The notes under the pieces are model-generated. The model was not told where the DNA came from and did no database searches. It saw nothing but the letters and a program-made list of their open reading frames with translations. Positions 22,201-31,743 of a stretch of DNA of 64,000 nucleotides are shown in pieces (within the stretch, counting starts at the first letter, position 1; every line of letters starts with the position of its first letter). The position numbers and the translations under genes are program-made. The stretch is taken from assembly GCA_018136815.1 (NCBI GenBank), contig CM030937.1, forward strand, positions 3,647,820 through 3,711,819, in the 5' to 3' direction. This DNA comes from Isochrysis galbana. Taxonomy: Eukaryota > Haptophyta > Isochrysidales > Isochrysidaceae.

Positions 22201-22298
22201 TAGTAGTTAGTGCACGGGGGGAGCCGCCTGATGGCGGGGGAGAAGGGCCGGGGGAGTGGGGGTGTGGAAAGTATGCTACGTGTAGGTAGTAGGTAGTG

Positions 22299-22971
22299 TG
22301 TCGTATTCCATACGAGGACAGACTTTTACTTCTAGCCTGTGAGTTATTTTAAGTCTCAAGGTCTCGTTGATGGGTATATCGCCTCTTCTCCTACTTTCTC
22401 TTGATGTCATCAAACGTTCCACGATTGTCGTCTGTCTTCTGTTATACCTCGGTCGCAGCTCCCCCAGCGAGGTCTGCCCTCGTTGGGCCGTTGGGCCGAC
22501 TCCTCTGTCGCATGTCTGTGCGCTGCTAAGTTGCCTTGGTGCCGACGCTTGGCCGTTCGTCCAGGTGTGGTTAGTTTTCGCCCCGTTTGGTTTAGTGTGT
22601 GTGGATCTGTGTCCTTAGCCTTTTGGGCACCACGCGTTGTAGTCCCTCGTGTCTACCTTGGACCTAAGAAGCTCTCATTCTCATTCTCTCTCTTCCACTA
22701 GCTCGCTAGCTAGTCTCGTCTCTACTCTCCGACGCCACGCGTTGCAATCCTCCGAACCTCCGTCTGCCTCTTCGCTCATAGCGCTCGATGGCAGACACTG
22801 TTAGACCCTACTCCTACTATGACTTCTCAGACATCTTCCCGCAAGCAACAAACAACGACTCTCTTACAGCCGCGTCAGCTGCCGGCTCGATCGAACGGCC
22901 CTATGCCTACGAGCCAGTAGCGTCATCGCATGTTCGACATAGTGGTTCCATTCGCCGCGAGTGCGGTAAGA
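22299..22971 (+). mobile_element. Gypsy-family LTR with leader and start of gag, broken fossil
   Basis: Starts TGTCGTATTCCATACGAGG and matches 33286-32801 (minus) and 45455-44994 (minus) over about 460-490 bp. A gag-like frame then opens at 22788 (MADTVRPYSYYDFSD), corresponding to MADNDNYSYHDLSD of the 32801 copy. Only the beginning of the element is present. It lies at the right end of the composite block 19700-22985. Confidence 0.75.
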
Positions 22972-23026
22972 ATATTTTTGAAGTTTTTTATTGAACTATC
23001 GTTAAAACGATAGGGGCATGGGGCGC

Positions 23027-23110
23027 GTAACCACTTTTATAAGTAGGAGGCCAATGGATGGGGGCCTCGCGCCCCCCTCTCTCCATCGCAGACACCCCCT
23101 GGGTGGGCCT
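23027..23110 (-). repeat. Arm 2 of the inverted repeat pair
   Basis: Starts CCACTTTTATAAGTAGG and runs through GGGGGCCTCGCGCCCCCC. It is inverted relative to 22041-22120, with about 0.9 kb between the arms, and lies just outside the 18-bp repeat at 22986-23003. Confidence 0.7.
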
Positions 23111-24214
23111 GCACAACCAACCTATGCCCCTGCCTGTTGGCAGGGGCTGAGCTGACACCACTCAGGTCCAGACCTTCGCCGAGCGCGCGCCGCGGGCCGC
23201 ACGCACTCGCACTCGCCTGCATTGGCCCTCGCTCGTACTGACCCCCCCCCCCCCCCCATCACTGAGCCACAGACCACCAAGGCCGCCAGGAGCCAGGAGG
23301 GCACCCAGGGCCAACGAGGCAGCTGTGTTCAATCAAGAAGAGCCACAGCCTCAAGCCCTCGCCCACACGTGCCAATCACGTCCCACTGTCGACGACGAAC
23401 TCAAGGTACCTAAGAGCCACAGCCCAGGCCCGCCCTTTCGGCTTTAGTCCACGTTCTTACGCATTACTCATTACTACGTAGTATTTACTTGAGCACGCCT
23501 CGCGCTACTGGAAGGCTCGCAACCAGCCACTACCGCGCCGCTAGGTCTTGCCCTATGAGTATGACGACGTCTTTTGTTGACCCGTGTCACACCAATAAAT
23601 GGAAGGCAACTCAAAAATATTCTACGCTATTCCTATTCCATGATGGATGATGGCGGTACACGGCGATGGCGCTCACGACCTTCAATCAAAGTAAAGGGTG
23701 TCTCGGAGGTTGTGCGTATTGGACTTCACACACGATCATTTGTAACTCCGAATGGATAAAAATCCAATGCTGACAGTTTCAGAGTTTATTGCCATACATC
23801 AACCGATACAAAAGTTGAGCCTTGGTGGCTAAAAAAATAGTAGTAACAAGCAAAGCGCCTTCTCCTTCTTGGATCACGTCTCCCTTCATTCCGACCCTCC
23901 CTCCAGCCCAAAGTCCTTCGGCCAGCAAAGGGTTTTGCCGGCGGCATGGCATGCACATCTCAGAACAATAGTAGTAGTTTTGAGAGTCTACATCCATGGA
24001 GCCTTTCGCATTGTTTGTTGATCCTAGCGAGTCGATCACAAGCGCGCTAGCAACGAGAAGCAGCGGGAGCACGACGCGCCGAGCGGGGGAGGAGCTGCCG
24101 CCGCGTCGTTCCGCCGCCGAGCTGTTTCTGTGCATACAATGCAGCTGCTGTTGGCGCCGCCGCCGAGCCGTGTCTGTCCAAAAAGATTCATCTGCTACTA
24201 TGGTTGCTTACGAA
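23111..24214. other. Intergenic, no supported gene
   Basis: Includes a poly-C run (23242-23259). A minus-strand frame at 24135-23779 (118 codons) has one hydrophobic stretch (VVLPLLLVASALVI) but no recognised family. It could be chance or a short membrane peptide downstream of the D-glutamate cyclase gene. Confidence 0.4.
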
Positions 24215-25498
24215 TCACACTTCGACATCAAGTTGCATCGTCTCGAGCACAATAGCGCGCAATTCGCAAAGCATTTTGCTTTGTGCTTCCAAGGACATAC
24301 CATCAACAGACCCTGCAGCCCGTCCGCTGATCCCGTCCACTGCTCCGGCATCATTCGCCGCGCGCAGCACAGCTTTGATACTGCCCTCGTCGGGGACTAG
24401 GCACCAGACATACTCGTGGGGCGTGTGCTGTTTCCCCCCTTTGTTGGTACCGGTCATGACGGTCCCTTGGTCCCAAGCAAGCAGGGCGCACGCGCAGCAT
24501 AAAGCATAGCAACCCCAGTTTGAGACGCTAGCGGCAATAGGAAAGTCGGATGAGACAACGCACCCAATAGTTTTGCCATTCTGCACAGTCTGGCATACAT
24601 CTTCGTAGAACGAGCCCATCCCAAGCTCGTTGCCGCCATCTCCAATGGCAATCGTCTCGACACCAAAACCACCTGATAGTATGGAGTTGAGCTCATGCGC
24701 GACAAGAGTTGGCCCCATCTGAAGTCCACGCATAGTGTAGCACTGACCGTCCATCGAGGGCCCAGCCCGCTCGATCGCGAGAACAATCGAAACGTCTGAG
24801 GAGATACTTTGCAACAGATACTGATCCATTTCCGACCATCGATCTGAAGTTGAGAAACTGACCACCTCGGGCTTTCGTTCTCCGTGGCATGCCGCGGCGA
24901 CACAGCTCTGAAGCACACCCTCAGAATGCTGCTCAATCGGCATGGTGACGTCGAAGCCGAGTGCAAGCATCGCGCGAGCAACGGCCACAGCACCTGGCGG
25001 TCCATCTGTCTCCGTGGGAGGCATGTTATTTCTGAGGCAGGGGAAGCCCGTTAGCACGATCGCCTTGGCAGGGCGCGTTTTACGCAGCATCTTCTGCGTG
25101 GCATAAAGCAGCTGATTAGGTCGGCACATCGCGCTGATCCCACGCCCCCCCTCGTCTCTCTGGATGGCCGCCTGCAGCGCCGCCACTGCACGCACTACAT
25201 GTGCTGAAGGCATCCACGGCTGTGCGGAGGGAAGAGGCGGCTGGATGGCGGACACGCGATGTGGCGCACGAGCAGGGGGAGTCAGTCCTTCACTACGTGG
25301 GCTTTCCCCCTCCCTCTCCCCGCCGCGCAGGCCCCTCTGGTCTGCCGTCGAGGGCACCGAACAGGACTCCCTCGCTCGTTCCACTTTCCTGAGGTCCCGA
25401 CGTCCCGACAGCAGGCTCCGTTCCGACGCTCTCTTATACACTGTGAATTCACAGGGCTCACACGCACCCCTCATGGTGCGGACGGAGGAGGTGTTCAC
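24215..25498 (-). CDS. D-glutamate cyclase-like protein (DUF4392)
   Basis: The conserved part begins with AKAIVLTGFPCLRNNMPPTE and TDGPPGAVAVARAMLALGF. It continues through DVSIVLAIERAGPSMDGQCY, then IAIGDGGNELGMG and a Cys-rich hydrophobic helix (WGCYALCCACALLAW). These match the DUF4392 domain of D-glutamate cyclase (mammalian DGLUCY/C14orf159), which converts D-glutamate to 5-oxo-D-proline. The N-terminal DUF1445 half of the animal protein is absent, so this is the one-domain form. The frame extends to an ATG at 25498, but the first ~90 residues are low-complexity. A start at the Met of MPSAHVVRAVAALQ (about 25216) is just as plausible. The gene is divergent from the RNA ligase fusion. Confidence 0.85.
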   Translation of the reverse strand: MNTSSVRTMRGACEPCEFTVYKRASERSLLSGRRDLRKVERARESCSVPSTADQRGLRGGEREGESPRSEGLTPPARAPHRVSAIQPPLPSAQPWMPSAHVVRAVAALQAAIQRDEGGRGISAMCRPNQLLYATQKMLRKTRPAKAIVLTGFPCLRNNMPPTETDGPPGAVAVARAMLALGFDVTMPIEQHSEGVLQSCVAAACHGERKPEVVSFSTSDRWSEMDQYLLQSISSDVSIVLAIERAGPSMDGQCYTMRGLQMGPTLVAHELNSILSGGFGVETIAIGDGGNELGMGSFYEDVCQTVQNGKTIGCVVSSDFPIAASVSNWGCYALCCACALLAWDQGTVMTGTNKGGKQHTPHEYVWCLVPDEGSIKAVLRAANDAGAVDGISGRAAGSVDGMSLEAQSKMLCELRAIVLETMQLDVEV

Positions 25499-25760
25499 AC
25501 CTTCGCAAACTAAAGTTCGTTGGGAATACGGGGAAGCGGCTGTTTAGTGTTGAGTGGTTTCCCCGCAGTTGTCTTGTTTTGTAGGATGGAGTTTTCTAGT
25601 CCGAGGGGTGACGTCATCCGTCGCGAAGCTACGTCATTAGAGCCCTCGATGGTCGCTATCCAACACCGGTTCGAACAAGTGGTAGAGCTCTAGAGTAAGG
25701 ACTTTCAACTCGGTAGGAGTACACAGCGGGTGTGGGGGTCAACTCGACCGTGTAACCTGG
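25499..25760. promoter_or_regulatory. Divergent intergenic region
   Basis: These 262 bp lie between two head-to-head genes, so they should hold both promoters. TGACGTCATC at 25610-25619 contains a perfect CRE-like palindrome TGACGTCA. Whether it is functional is unknown. Confidence 0.35.
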
Positions 25761-28181
25761 ATGAGGCTTGACCACCATCAAATTCCTCTTAGGTTGCTCT
25801 TCTCACAGTCACTGGGCCGAAACAGCGGCCACGGCCGCGTCCGAGTCGCGCGCTCAGCGCGTCCAACCGCCGAGCCGACCAACGTTTCCCTCTCCGGGGC
25901 CGCTAAGCCGCCCATGTCGATACACGCGCAGTTGGCCACGCAGGGCGAGGAGCTACCATCGCTCGACGTGTCTCCGCTCCCACCACTCGAACACATCAGC
26001 CCTCGCCTTGGAGCGCACCATGCCGCGAGGGAGAGCTTCGCTGGGCCGACGGCGCGCAGCAATTGGGTCATTCCCGACCGGCTACTCTGTGGCGGAGCAC
26101 CACACGATGACCTGCGAGAGCTCGTGCGCGCTGGCATCTCCTGCTTTGTAAGCCTCCAGGCCAAGGGCGAGGCGTGTCCGTATCGTGACGGAGTGCTCAA
26201 GTTGAATGCTTCTGTGGTTTTTGAGAGCCAGCCCATCACGGACCAGTCAGTCACGGCCGACTCGCTCCTCATTGGGATTGCCGTCCGGATCATCCGACGT
26301 ATCCATGATGGGCACTGCGTTTATGTGCACTGCAAAGGCGGACATGGACGCACGGGAACCGTCTGTGCCATCATCCTTGGTCTCGTGCACGGCATTGACG
26401 GGCCTCAGGCGCTCGTCACCTACCAAGCCTTGCATGACTCTCGGAGGCAGCCCACATTTGCTGCTCACGGTTATGAGCCAACCGATGACGGATCTTCGTG
26501 CATCGCGCTGTTCCCAGTGCAACGGCAGCAAGTGTTGCGACTCCTCGGCTCCAAAACGGCTGCAAAGGAGGTCGTGGAGGCCGAGACAACCAACAACGGG
26601 CAAGGGCCCGCGGAGTGCCCCCTATCACCAAGCCGCTTATTGAGTGACGAGTACGGTAGGGGCGCATCTAAGTACGAAGAGGTGGTGCTGCTTGAAAGCA
26701 AAGAGCTTGGTAAGGCGGCAGCAATTGCAGCCAAGAATGGAGACTGGGAGGCGGCGGCGGATTGCTTTCAAAGGATCGTCAACCTTCGGCCAGATTGGAC
26801 CAAAGCCAAGCGTTGCCTAGAGCAAAGCAAGAAGCGTGCCGCCAAGCCCGCGCTATTGCTGGCACCGGGAGAGGAGGGCTCGTCGCCATCGCATGGTGAT
26901 AACGAGAGGCAAGCGGTGAGCGACAGCCGCACTCGCGGCGAGGTCCGGGGAAATGCGAAGCCGTGTCAGAAGAGACCGTCTCTTGTGGTCCTCGTGGGAC
27001 TGCCCGGTTCGGGCAAGAGCACGTTCAGTAGAGCACTTGCTCGGAGCAGCGAGGATTGGACGGTTATCTCGCAGGATGAACTTGGCAGTCGAGCAGCATT
27101 CGAGAATGCGCTCGTGGCAGCCCTCAAGGTGAAGGGCACACGGGTGATCGCCGATCGATGCAACGTCCGGAAGGAAGACCGCAAGCGAATCTTTGATCTC
27201 TGCTTCAACCCGGCTGGGGCGGTGGCCATACATTTTGACGTCGATCGAGAAAAGTGCTGCCGGAGAGTAGCCGGAAGAACTGACCACCCATCAATCAGCT
27301 TTGGACGAGGGGGAGCGGTCGTGGAGGACTTTGCGAAGGCTTTTGAGCCGCCTACCATCAAAGAGGGTTTCAGTGCGGTCCATAGAGTCAATGAGACTAG
27401 TAGTGCATCTCTCCTCCAGCAGTGGGGCGCTGAGCCGCCAGAAATCGCGCCCCTTGGTTTCTTCAAGTTCCCGCGCACACGTCACGTCTTGAACACAGGA
27501 GGAACGGCTGTGACACGTGATGACCTAGTCATGGACAATGCAGACGCAGCGGCCTTCTTCGATGGAAAGACCGTAGTCATCGCTGAGGAGAAGGTGGATG
27601 GCGCTAATCTCGGACTCTCCTTGAACGCAAATTATGAAATTCAGGCCCAAAACCGGTCACACTTTGTCAACTTCGAATCACACCCACAATTCCGCCCGCT
27701 CTCGGGTTGGATCGAGGAGCATTCGTGGGCCTTGTGCCAGCTCCTCAAGCCTGAGGATGAGGTACTCTTTGGAGAGTGGTGTTATGCGAAGCACTCTGTG
27801 GCGTACACTACTCTTCCCGGATATTTCGTTGCATTCGACATCTACAATAAGCGCACGGGTAAGTTTGCCTCTGTGTCGGAGCGCAATCGTCGCCTGGAAG
27901 GGCTCGATATCCCGATCGTGCGCTGCCTAGCTGAGCGACCGTTCAACAACAAAGATGACCTCTTGCAGTTGCTCGAGACGAAATCGGCGTATGGCACGGG
28001 ATTTGTGGAAGGTGCATACTTGCGCATCGATTCTGACGATGGCAATGTACGCCGTGGCAAGATCGTACGTCCAGATTTCATTCAAGGTATCACAGAACAC
28101 TGGATGAGCAAAGACGTCGTCAGGCAAGGAGTGCGCCCAGACTTGTGGCAGGGAGGGGAACGGATACTGGAGTGCGAATGA
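25761..28181 (+). CDS. Cys-phosphatase / TPR-like / P-loop kinase / RNA ligase fusion
   Basis: A single uninterrupted frame of 806 residues. Residues about 100-260 form a dual-specificity-type phosphatase with loop HCKGGHGRTG (Cys191, Arg197) and a candidate general acid in PITDQSV. Residues 315-360 resemble a TPR (AAAIAAKNGDWEAAADCFQR). Residues 405-555 are a polynucleotide-kinase-like P-loop domain: GLPGSGKST (413-421), SQDE (Asp439) and IADRCNVRKEDR. Residues 565-800 are an RNA ligase of the Rnl2/PF09414 type: EKVDGANLG with nucleophile Lys611, FGEWCYAKH (III), FVAFDIYN (IIIa), EGAYLRI (IV) and RRGKIVRPDF (V). The inferred job is healing and sealing broken RNA ends, as in T4 Pnkp/Rnl1 or fungal/plant Trl1, but in a different domain order and with a Cys-based phosphatase. 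The first ~50 residues are Arg-rich and could be an organelle presequence. A start at Met52 (25914) is also possible. Confidence 0.9.
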   Translation: MRLDHHQIPLRLLFSQSLGRNSGHGRVRVARSARPTAEPTNVSLSGAAKPPMSIHAQLATQGEELPSLDVSPLPPLEHISPRLGAHHAARESFAGPTARSNWVIPDRLLCGGAPHDDLRELVRAGISCFVSLQAKGEACPYRDGVLKLNASVVFESQPITDQSVTADSLLIGIAVRIIRRIHDGHCVYVHCKGGHGRTGTVCAIILGLVHGIDGPQALVTYQALHDSRRQPTFAAHGYEPTDDGSSCIALFPVQRQQVLRLLGSKTAAKEVVEAETTNNGQGPAECPLSPSRLLSDEYGRGASKYEEVVLLESKELGKAAAIAAKNGDWEAAADCFQRIVNLRPDWTKAKRCLEQSKKRAAKPALLLAPGEEGSSPSHGDNERQAVSDSRTRGEVRGNAKPCQKRPSLVVLVGLPGSGKSTFSRALARSSEDWTVISQDELGSRAAFENALVAALKVKGTRVIADRCNVRKEDRKRIFDLCFNPAGAVAIHFDVDREKCCRRVAGRTDHPSISFGRGGAVVEDFAKAFEPPTIKEGFSAVHRVNETSSASLLQQWGAEPPEIAPLGFFKFPRTRHVLNTGGTAVTRDDLVMDNADAAAFFDGKTVVIAEEKVDGANLGLSLNANYEIQAQNRSHFVNFESHPQFRPLSGWIEEHSWALCQLLKPEDEVLFGEWCYAKHSVAYTTLPGYFVAFDIYNKRTGKFASVSERNRRLEGLDIPIVRCLAERPFNNKDDLLQLLETKSAYGTGFVEGAYLRIDSDDGNVRRGKIVRPDFIQGITEHWMSKDVVRQGVRPDLWQGGERILECE

Positions 28182-28421
28182 CCAATGGCTAGGACTAGGC
28201 CTCATTTACAATCGCCCGGTGACATGCTATCATTGAGCCAGGTCGGTGTTCGATGAATGTGGGTCCTCCGGGCGAGGATAATTGTGTTATCAAAAAGCGT
28301 TATCTTTGCTACCAAACTCTGTAAATATCCGCAAAACATGCGGTCCATTTCGTAGCGTAGGGTCGATTCCTCTTTGGAAACAGCTCGCGACGGCGCACCG
28401 GCGGCCCCCGGGGCGCACGGT
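28182..28421. other. 3' flank, no gene seen
   Basis: Short spacer between the ligase fusion and the minus-strand LINE. No supported feature. Confidence 0.5.
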
Positions 28422-30080
28422 TCATCCGGATCCGGAAAGACCGGGGTATAGAGTGCATATCGCTTTTGGGGCGTCTCCCTTTGGGAATATGAATAGGTTG
28501 TCTATGATGACGTCTTCTCTGCTTCTGTCGGCTTTAGGCGAGAACTTCGCGATTTTGTTTAGTGCGTCCAATACCCTGGTTATCCCGGGGCATTCGCCCA
28601 GGTGCGTCGAGGATTCGCTCGCCGTTCCGCATATACGGCATGTGTGCGCTCTGTCGGGGAATCGATTATACGTGCCCACCCGTCTGTGTGTTACGTGTTT
28701 GAAGTGTAGGTGCGTATCGCGCGCTGTCACCATTGGGGACGTGTATAGCTTAGCTAGGTGTGTCCATGTGCTCGATGGTATTTGGAGTTTTCCCTCCCAT
28801 TTGGTAGGTCCCGCGAGTCGCTTGCGTTTGCGGCTTGCTCGCTGTAGGGCTCTGGTGAGGTGTGTTACCTCGGTGGCGTCGAGCGGTGTCTTGCCGTCCA
28901 AAGTGTGTTCATCAGCTAGCGGGTATTCGAGTCTCTTGTTGGACTTATATCCTTCTCCCCACCTAGCCGGCGGGGAATTGTCGAGGTTCGGTGGAGCGGT
29001 GGTTCTCTTTCCGGTTATTGGTGTGCCGAGGTACGAAAGTTCCGCCTCGTACCATGCGCCGTTGTTCTTCACGAAGTATTCTCCGTCCTGTGTGATGCGT
29101 AGTTCGGGGGGCGGTTTCATCGGGTCGTTTTGCTCTCTGTTTTCGCGCCTGGGGGGTATGTCTCCATTCGCATCCGTGCCGTCTGCCGTCGACATTGTCG
29201 ACGTTGCATGTCTTACCAGTGTTTCCCATGTTTCTAAAAATTTGACCCTTGGGATATATTCCCCTTTAAATTGTATGTACGTGTCGTTGTTTCTAAGGTA
29301 TTGCGCGCATTCCTCTCCGCTGAAAGGTACAGTCGCCTCGAAGTCCCTAAACACGTTGTGTATGGCGTTGCATTCTAGTTTGTTCCATAGTTTCGCCCAT
29401 GAGGGGTTCAGTTTGGGGCCTGGATGTGTCGGGCTGCCCCTTATGGGTTGCGAGAGCAGCCCATCTCTGCTCGTTTTTAGGGGTGTAAGTTCGAGTTCGC
29501 GGATATTGTTCAGCGCTTGTTTCCAGAACGCAGGGAGTTTGCTCGAACCTGTCATGCCGTCGGTCAGTTTGTTCGTGGGTATCGTTGACAGGACAGCTGC
29601 TCTCCCTAGGTTCGTGCGACAGAACCAAGCGTCGAGCACTTGTTTCCATTGCGCTTGACGCGCGTCTAAGTAGTTTAGTGCCCATTTCGCTTGTAGCGCC
29701 TTAACATGGTTATCCCAGTCCAGAAGGCCCACCCCTAGGTGGGGCCCTTCCTCGGTGTCGTTTCTTAGCGGGAGTTCGGGGTGTTTAATCCATTGTAACC
29801 TACGCCCGGTGCGCGCGTTAGTCGACATTATTTTGTCTACGGCTATTTTGACGGCCGTGTGGAACCATCTGGGGGCCGCTAGTGTCTGTAACCAGTATCT
29901 CGGAATAGAGTATATTAGGAAGTTGGCTACTTTTGTTTTGCCGTGTATTGATAGNNNNNNNNNNNNNNNNNNNNNNNNNNNNNNNNNNNNNNNNNNNNNN
30001 NNNNNNNNNNNNNNNNNNNNNNNNNNNNNNNNNNNNNNNNNNNNNNNNNNNNNNGTGTTTGTACAGAGGACAAAGGCCAA
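28422..30080 (-). mobile_element. LINE (non-LTR retrotransposon), C-terminal half of the pol ORF
   Basis: The minus strand encodes the post-catalytic part of a LINE reverse transcriptase, with VANFLIYSIPRYWLQTLAAP and LSIHGKTK near the gap. It continues through a thumb/linker region to a zinc finger CRICGTASESSTHLGECP near the end. The tail DRSREDVIIDNLFIFPKGDAP matches DRSREEVIIDNLFMHPRGES of the LINE at 42706-44661, so they are one family. The frame ends at 28422, shorter than in the other copy. The 5' side is cut by an assembly gap (29955-30054). Catalytic reverse transcriptase motifs and the endonuclease are not seen, so this is a truncated copy. A long antisense frame on the plus strand (28282-29658) is a shadow. 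Confidence 0.85.
29955..30054. other. Assembly gap (100 N) at the LINE 5' side
   Basis: Placeholder N run. The continuation of the LINE ORF is not found on the other side. Confidence 0.99.
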
Positions 30081-30229
30081 AAACAGCCCGTTTTCACCGT
30101 GTTTTCAAACGCCCTCCCTAGCAACATGCCGGGTTTGTGAGGTTCCCGTGTTTCCATAGAAAAGCGCCAAAAAGCCAAAAACAGGCCGTGTTTGCTGTGT
30201 TTGGAAGCCTCCCTGTCGTGTTTCACATC

Positions 30230-30410
30230 TAGGTTCCCTCCACCTCTTCCTCTTCCCTGTCCCCCTTCATTCCTTTTCCTTCGGTTTCCGGGGTCCGGTC
30301 CAAGTACACTACCAAGGGCCTGGTTCGGAGCGTGGGGTCCGTCCGGCCGGGTAGGCCTTTCCTGCGTCTGTTTTCTGTTTTTTGTTGCGAGTGGAAAGAG
30401 GAACAAGAAG
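30230..30410 (-). repeat. LINE 3'-UTR-like segment in minus orientation
   Basis: Similar along its length to the reverse complement of 44760-44900, the region after the stop codon of the plus-strand LINE. Shared blocks include CGGTTTCCGGGGT and GGGCCTGGTTC. It therefore looks like the 3' end of another LINE copy lying upstream of the 28422-30080 copy. Just left of it (30060-30225) are two imperfect copies of a ~110-bp unit beginning CCAAAAACAG. Confidence 0.6.
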
Positions 30411-30875
30411 GAGAGCGGAAACCCGAGCCTTCAAGGACCTCCCACAAAACATTTCCAGGTAGAGATCGTGTGTGCTCACCACCAAGTGTTGTCGTGTTGG
30501 CATCACCTCCTCCGCCCAAAAGTTTTTCAGAGCCTCATCGGCTGTGCACGCGCAAGGCATCATTGAATGATCATTGCCCATAAGCATGCGCGCCATTCCG
30601 ATGCCAAGCGTGGGAGGATTGCCTTTGCGGCCTTTCGTCATAGTGTGTGCATTCAATCCTCATGCGCCGTAAGCGAGCGGCATTGGTCGCTTGTCGCACG
30701 CAGGCTGCATTTTCTCGATGTTTTGAACCAGGCGCGACGTGCTCTGTTGCTTTGTTGCTGCTTGAAATAAGTTTTCCAGCGGCGCCGGCCTCATCTAACG
30801 CTCATGCCCTACAACTCGCCTCTCCTGCCAGCCCCTGCCATCACAGCCCTCCTCTCACTCACCCTCGCCGCATCA
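30411..30875. other. Intergenic, no gene seen
   Basis: Only short frames on both strands; no motif or RNA gene recognised. Confidence 0.5.
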
Positions 30876-31130
30876 ACCTACTTTATAAGTGGGGTCAATG
30901 GGGGCCTCCGCCCCCTGTTGTATTCAGGCCTCCGGGCATGAATATTTCGGCATGGGTACGTGCCTTCGTCGTTATATATCGTCTTCTATGTTCGTCTTGG
31001 TCCTCAAGGCGTGCAGATTCGGATTCTCCCTGGCTCAGATCCTGGTTCGCCGATTTTCGTCTCGAAATTCGAAGATTTGAGTTTGATTTTTACCGTTACG
31101 GTAATTGTCCACGCGTTTAAGGCAAGAAAT
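30876..31130 (+). repeat. LTR of the 5400 family, next to an inverted-repeat piece
   Basis: 30876-30915 matches the 23027 repeat (TTTATAAGTGGGGTCAATGG). From 30916 the sequence TGTTGTATTCAGGCCTCCGG resembles the LTR at 5400, continuing with CAGATTCGGATTC and GTCTCGAAATT blocks. No matching internal region lies beside it, so this is a solo or fragmentary LTR fossil. Confidence 0.65.
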
Positions 31131-31175
31131 GCAGGTAACCGAACTGGGCCCCTCTCTGCATTCCCTCCCTCCCCT

Positions 31176-31253
31176 TCTGCAGTTCCCCCTCCCTTCTGCA
31201 GTTCCCCCTCCCTTCTGCAGTTCCCCCTCCCTTCTGCAGTTCTCCCCCCCCTC
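31176..31253 (+). repeat. 19-bp minisatellite (TTCTGCAGTTCCCCCTCCC)n
   Basis: About four head-to-tail units of 19 bp, each with a PstI-like CTGCAG core. Related partial units lie near 31360-31390. Confidence 0.85.
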
Positions 31254-31743
31254 TGCAGCTCTCCTCCCTCCCCTCTCTCCATTCCCTGATTTTCCCGGGC
31301 CAGGCCGGGAAAAATACGTGAATGTGAGGGAGGATTGGGTCAGTGTGGTGATTCACCCCCTCTGCAGTTCCCCCCCCTTCCGCAGCTCTCCTCCCTCCCC
31401 GGACGAGCTCGACAAGAGGACGGCAGCGTCGCCGTGACGGTGGCCGACGTGACGGTGGCCGACGCCTCTCGCCTCGGTCGGGCATGTCGGGAGGGAATGC
31501 AGAGACAGCGGGAAAGACTGCTGAGCTGTGCGGCAACCCGCAGACGGCAGACCCAAGCATGCGAGCGCAAGGCACGGCCGCGCCAGGGGAAAGGAGTGTG
31601 GCGGCGGCGGTGTGGGAGCGACAGTAGTGGGAGCGTAGCACAAGCCATCCCATGCGACATGTGAATAGATACGGCGGGAATCGGGTAGAAATTGACGTGT
31701 TTGAAGTCCGGGTAGATTGTAGTAGCCTTGTTTGAGATTCGTC
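31254..31743. other. No supported gene
   Basis: C- and G-rich sequence with overlapping meaningless frames. A short duplication GTGACGGTGGCCGACG lies near 31433-31461. Confidence 0.5.

Larger units (their letters stand above)
19700..22985 (+). mobile_element. Composite retroposed block bracketed by an 18-bp direct repeat
   Basis: TTTTATTGAACTATCGTT lies immediately left (19682-19699) and right (22986-23003) of the block, as a target duplication would. The block starts with the left end of the GC-rich repeat family seen at 50213 (AACTAAGTTGATACGTGCTT, then CGCCCATGGGGGGG). It contains an A9 run near 20183-20191, a nested second insertion (20346-22200), and near its right end a gypsy LTR with the start of gag (22299-22971). 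One reading is a chimeric transcript retroposed as a unit. Another is several events with a chance repeat. No intact protein seen. Confidence 0.5.

Noticed and set aside
28282-29658. A 458-codon plus-strand frame
   Set aside because: It lies antisense to the LINE pol ORF, whose conserved zinc finger and tail prove the minus strand is the real coding strand.
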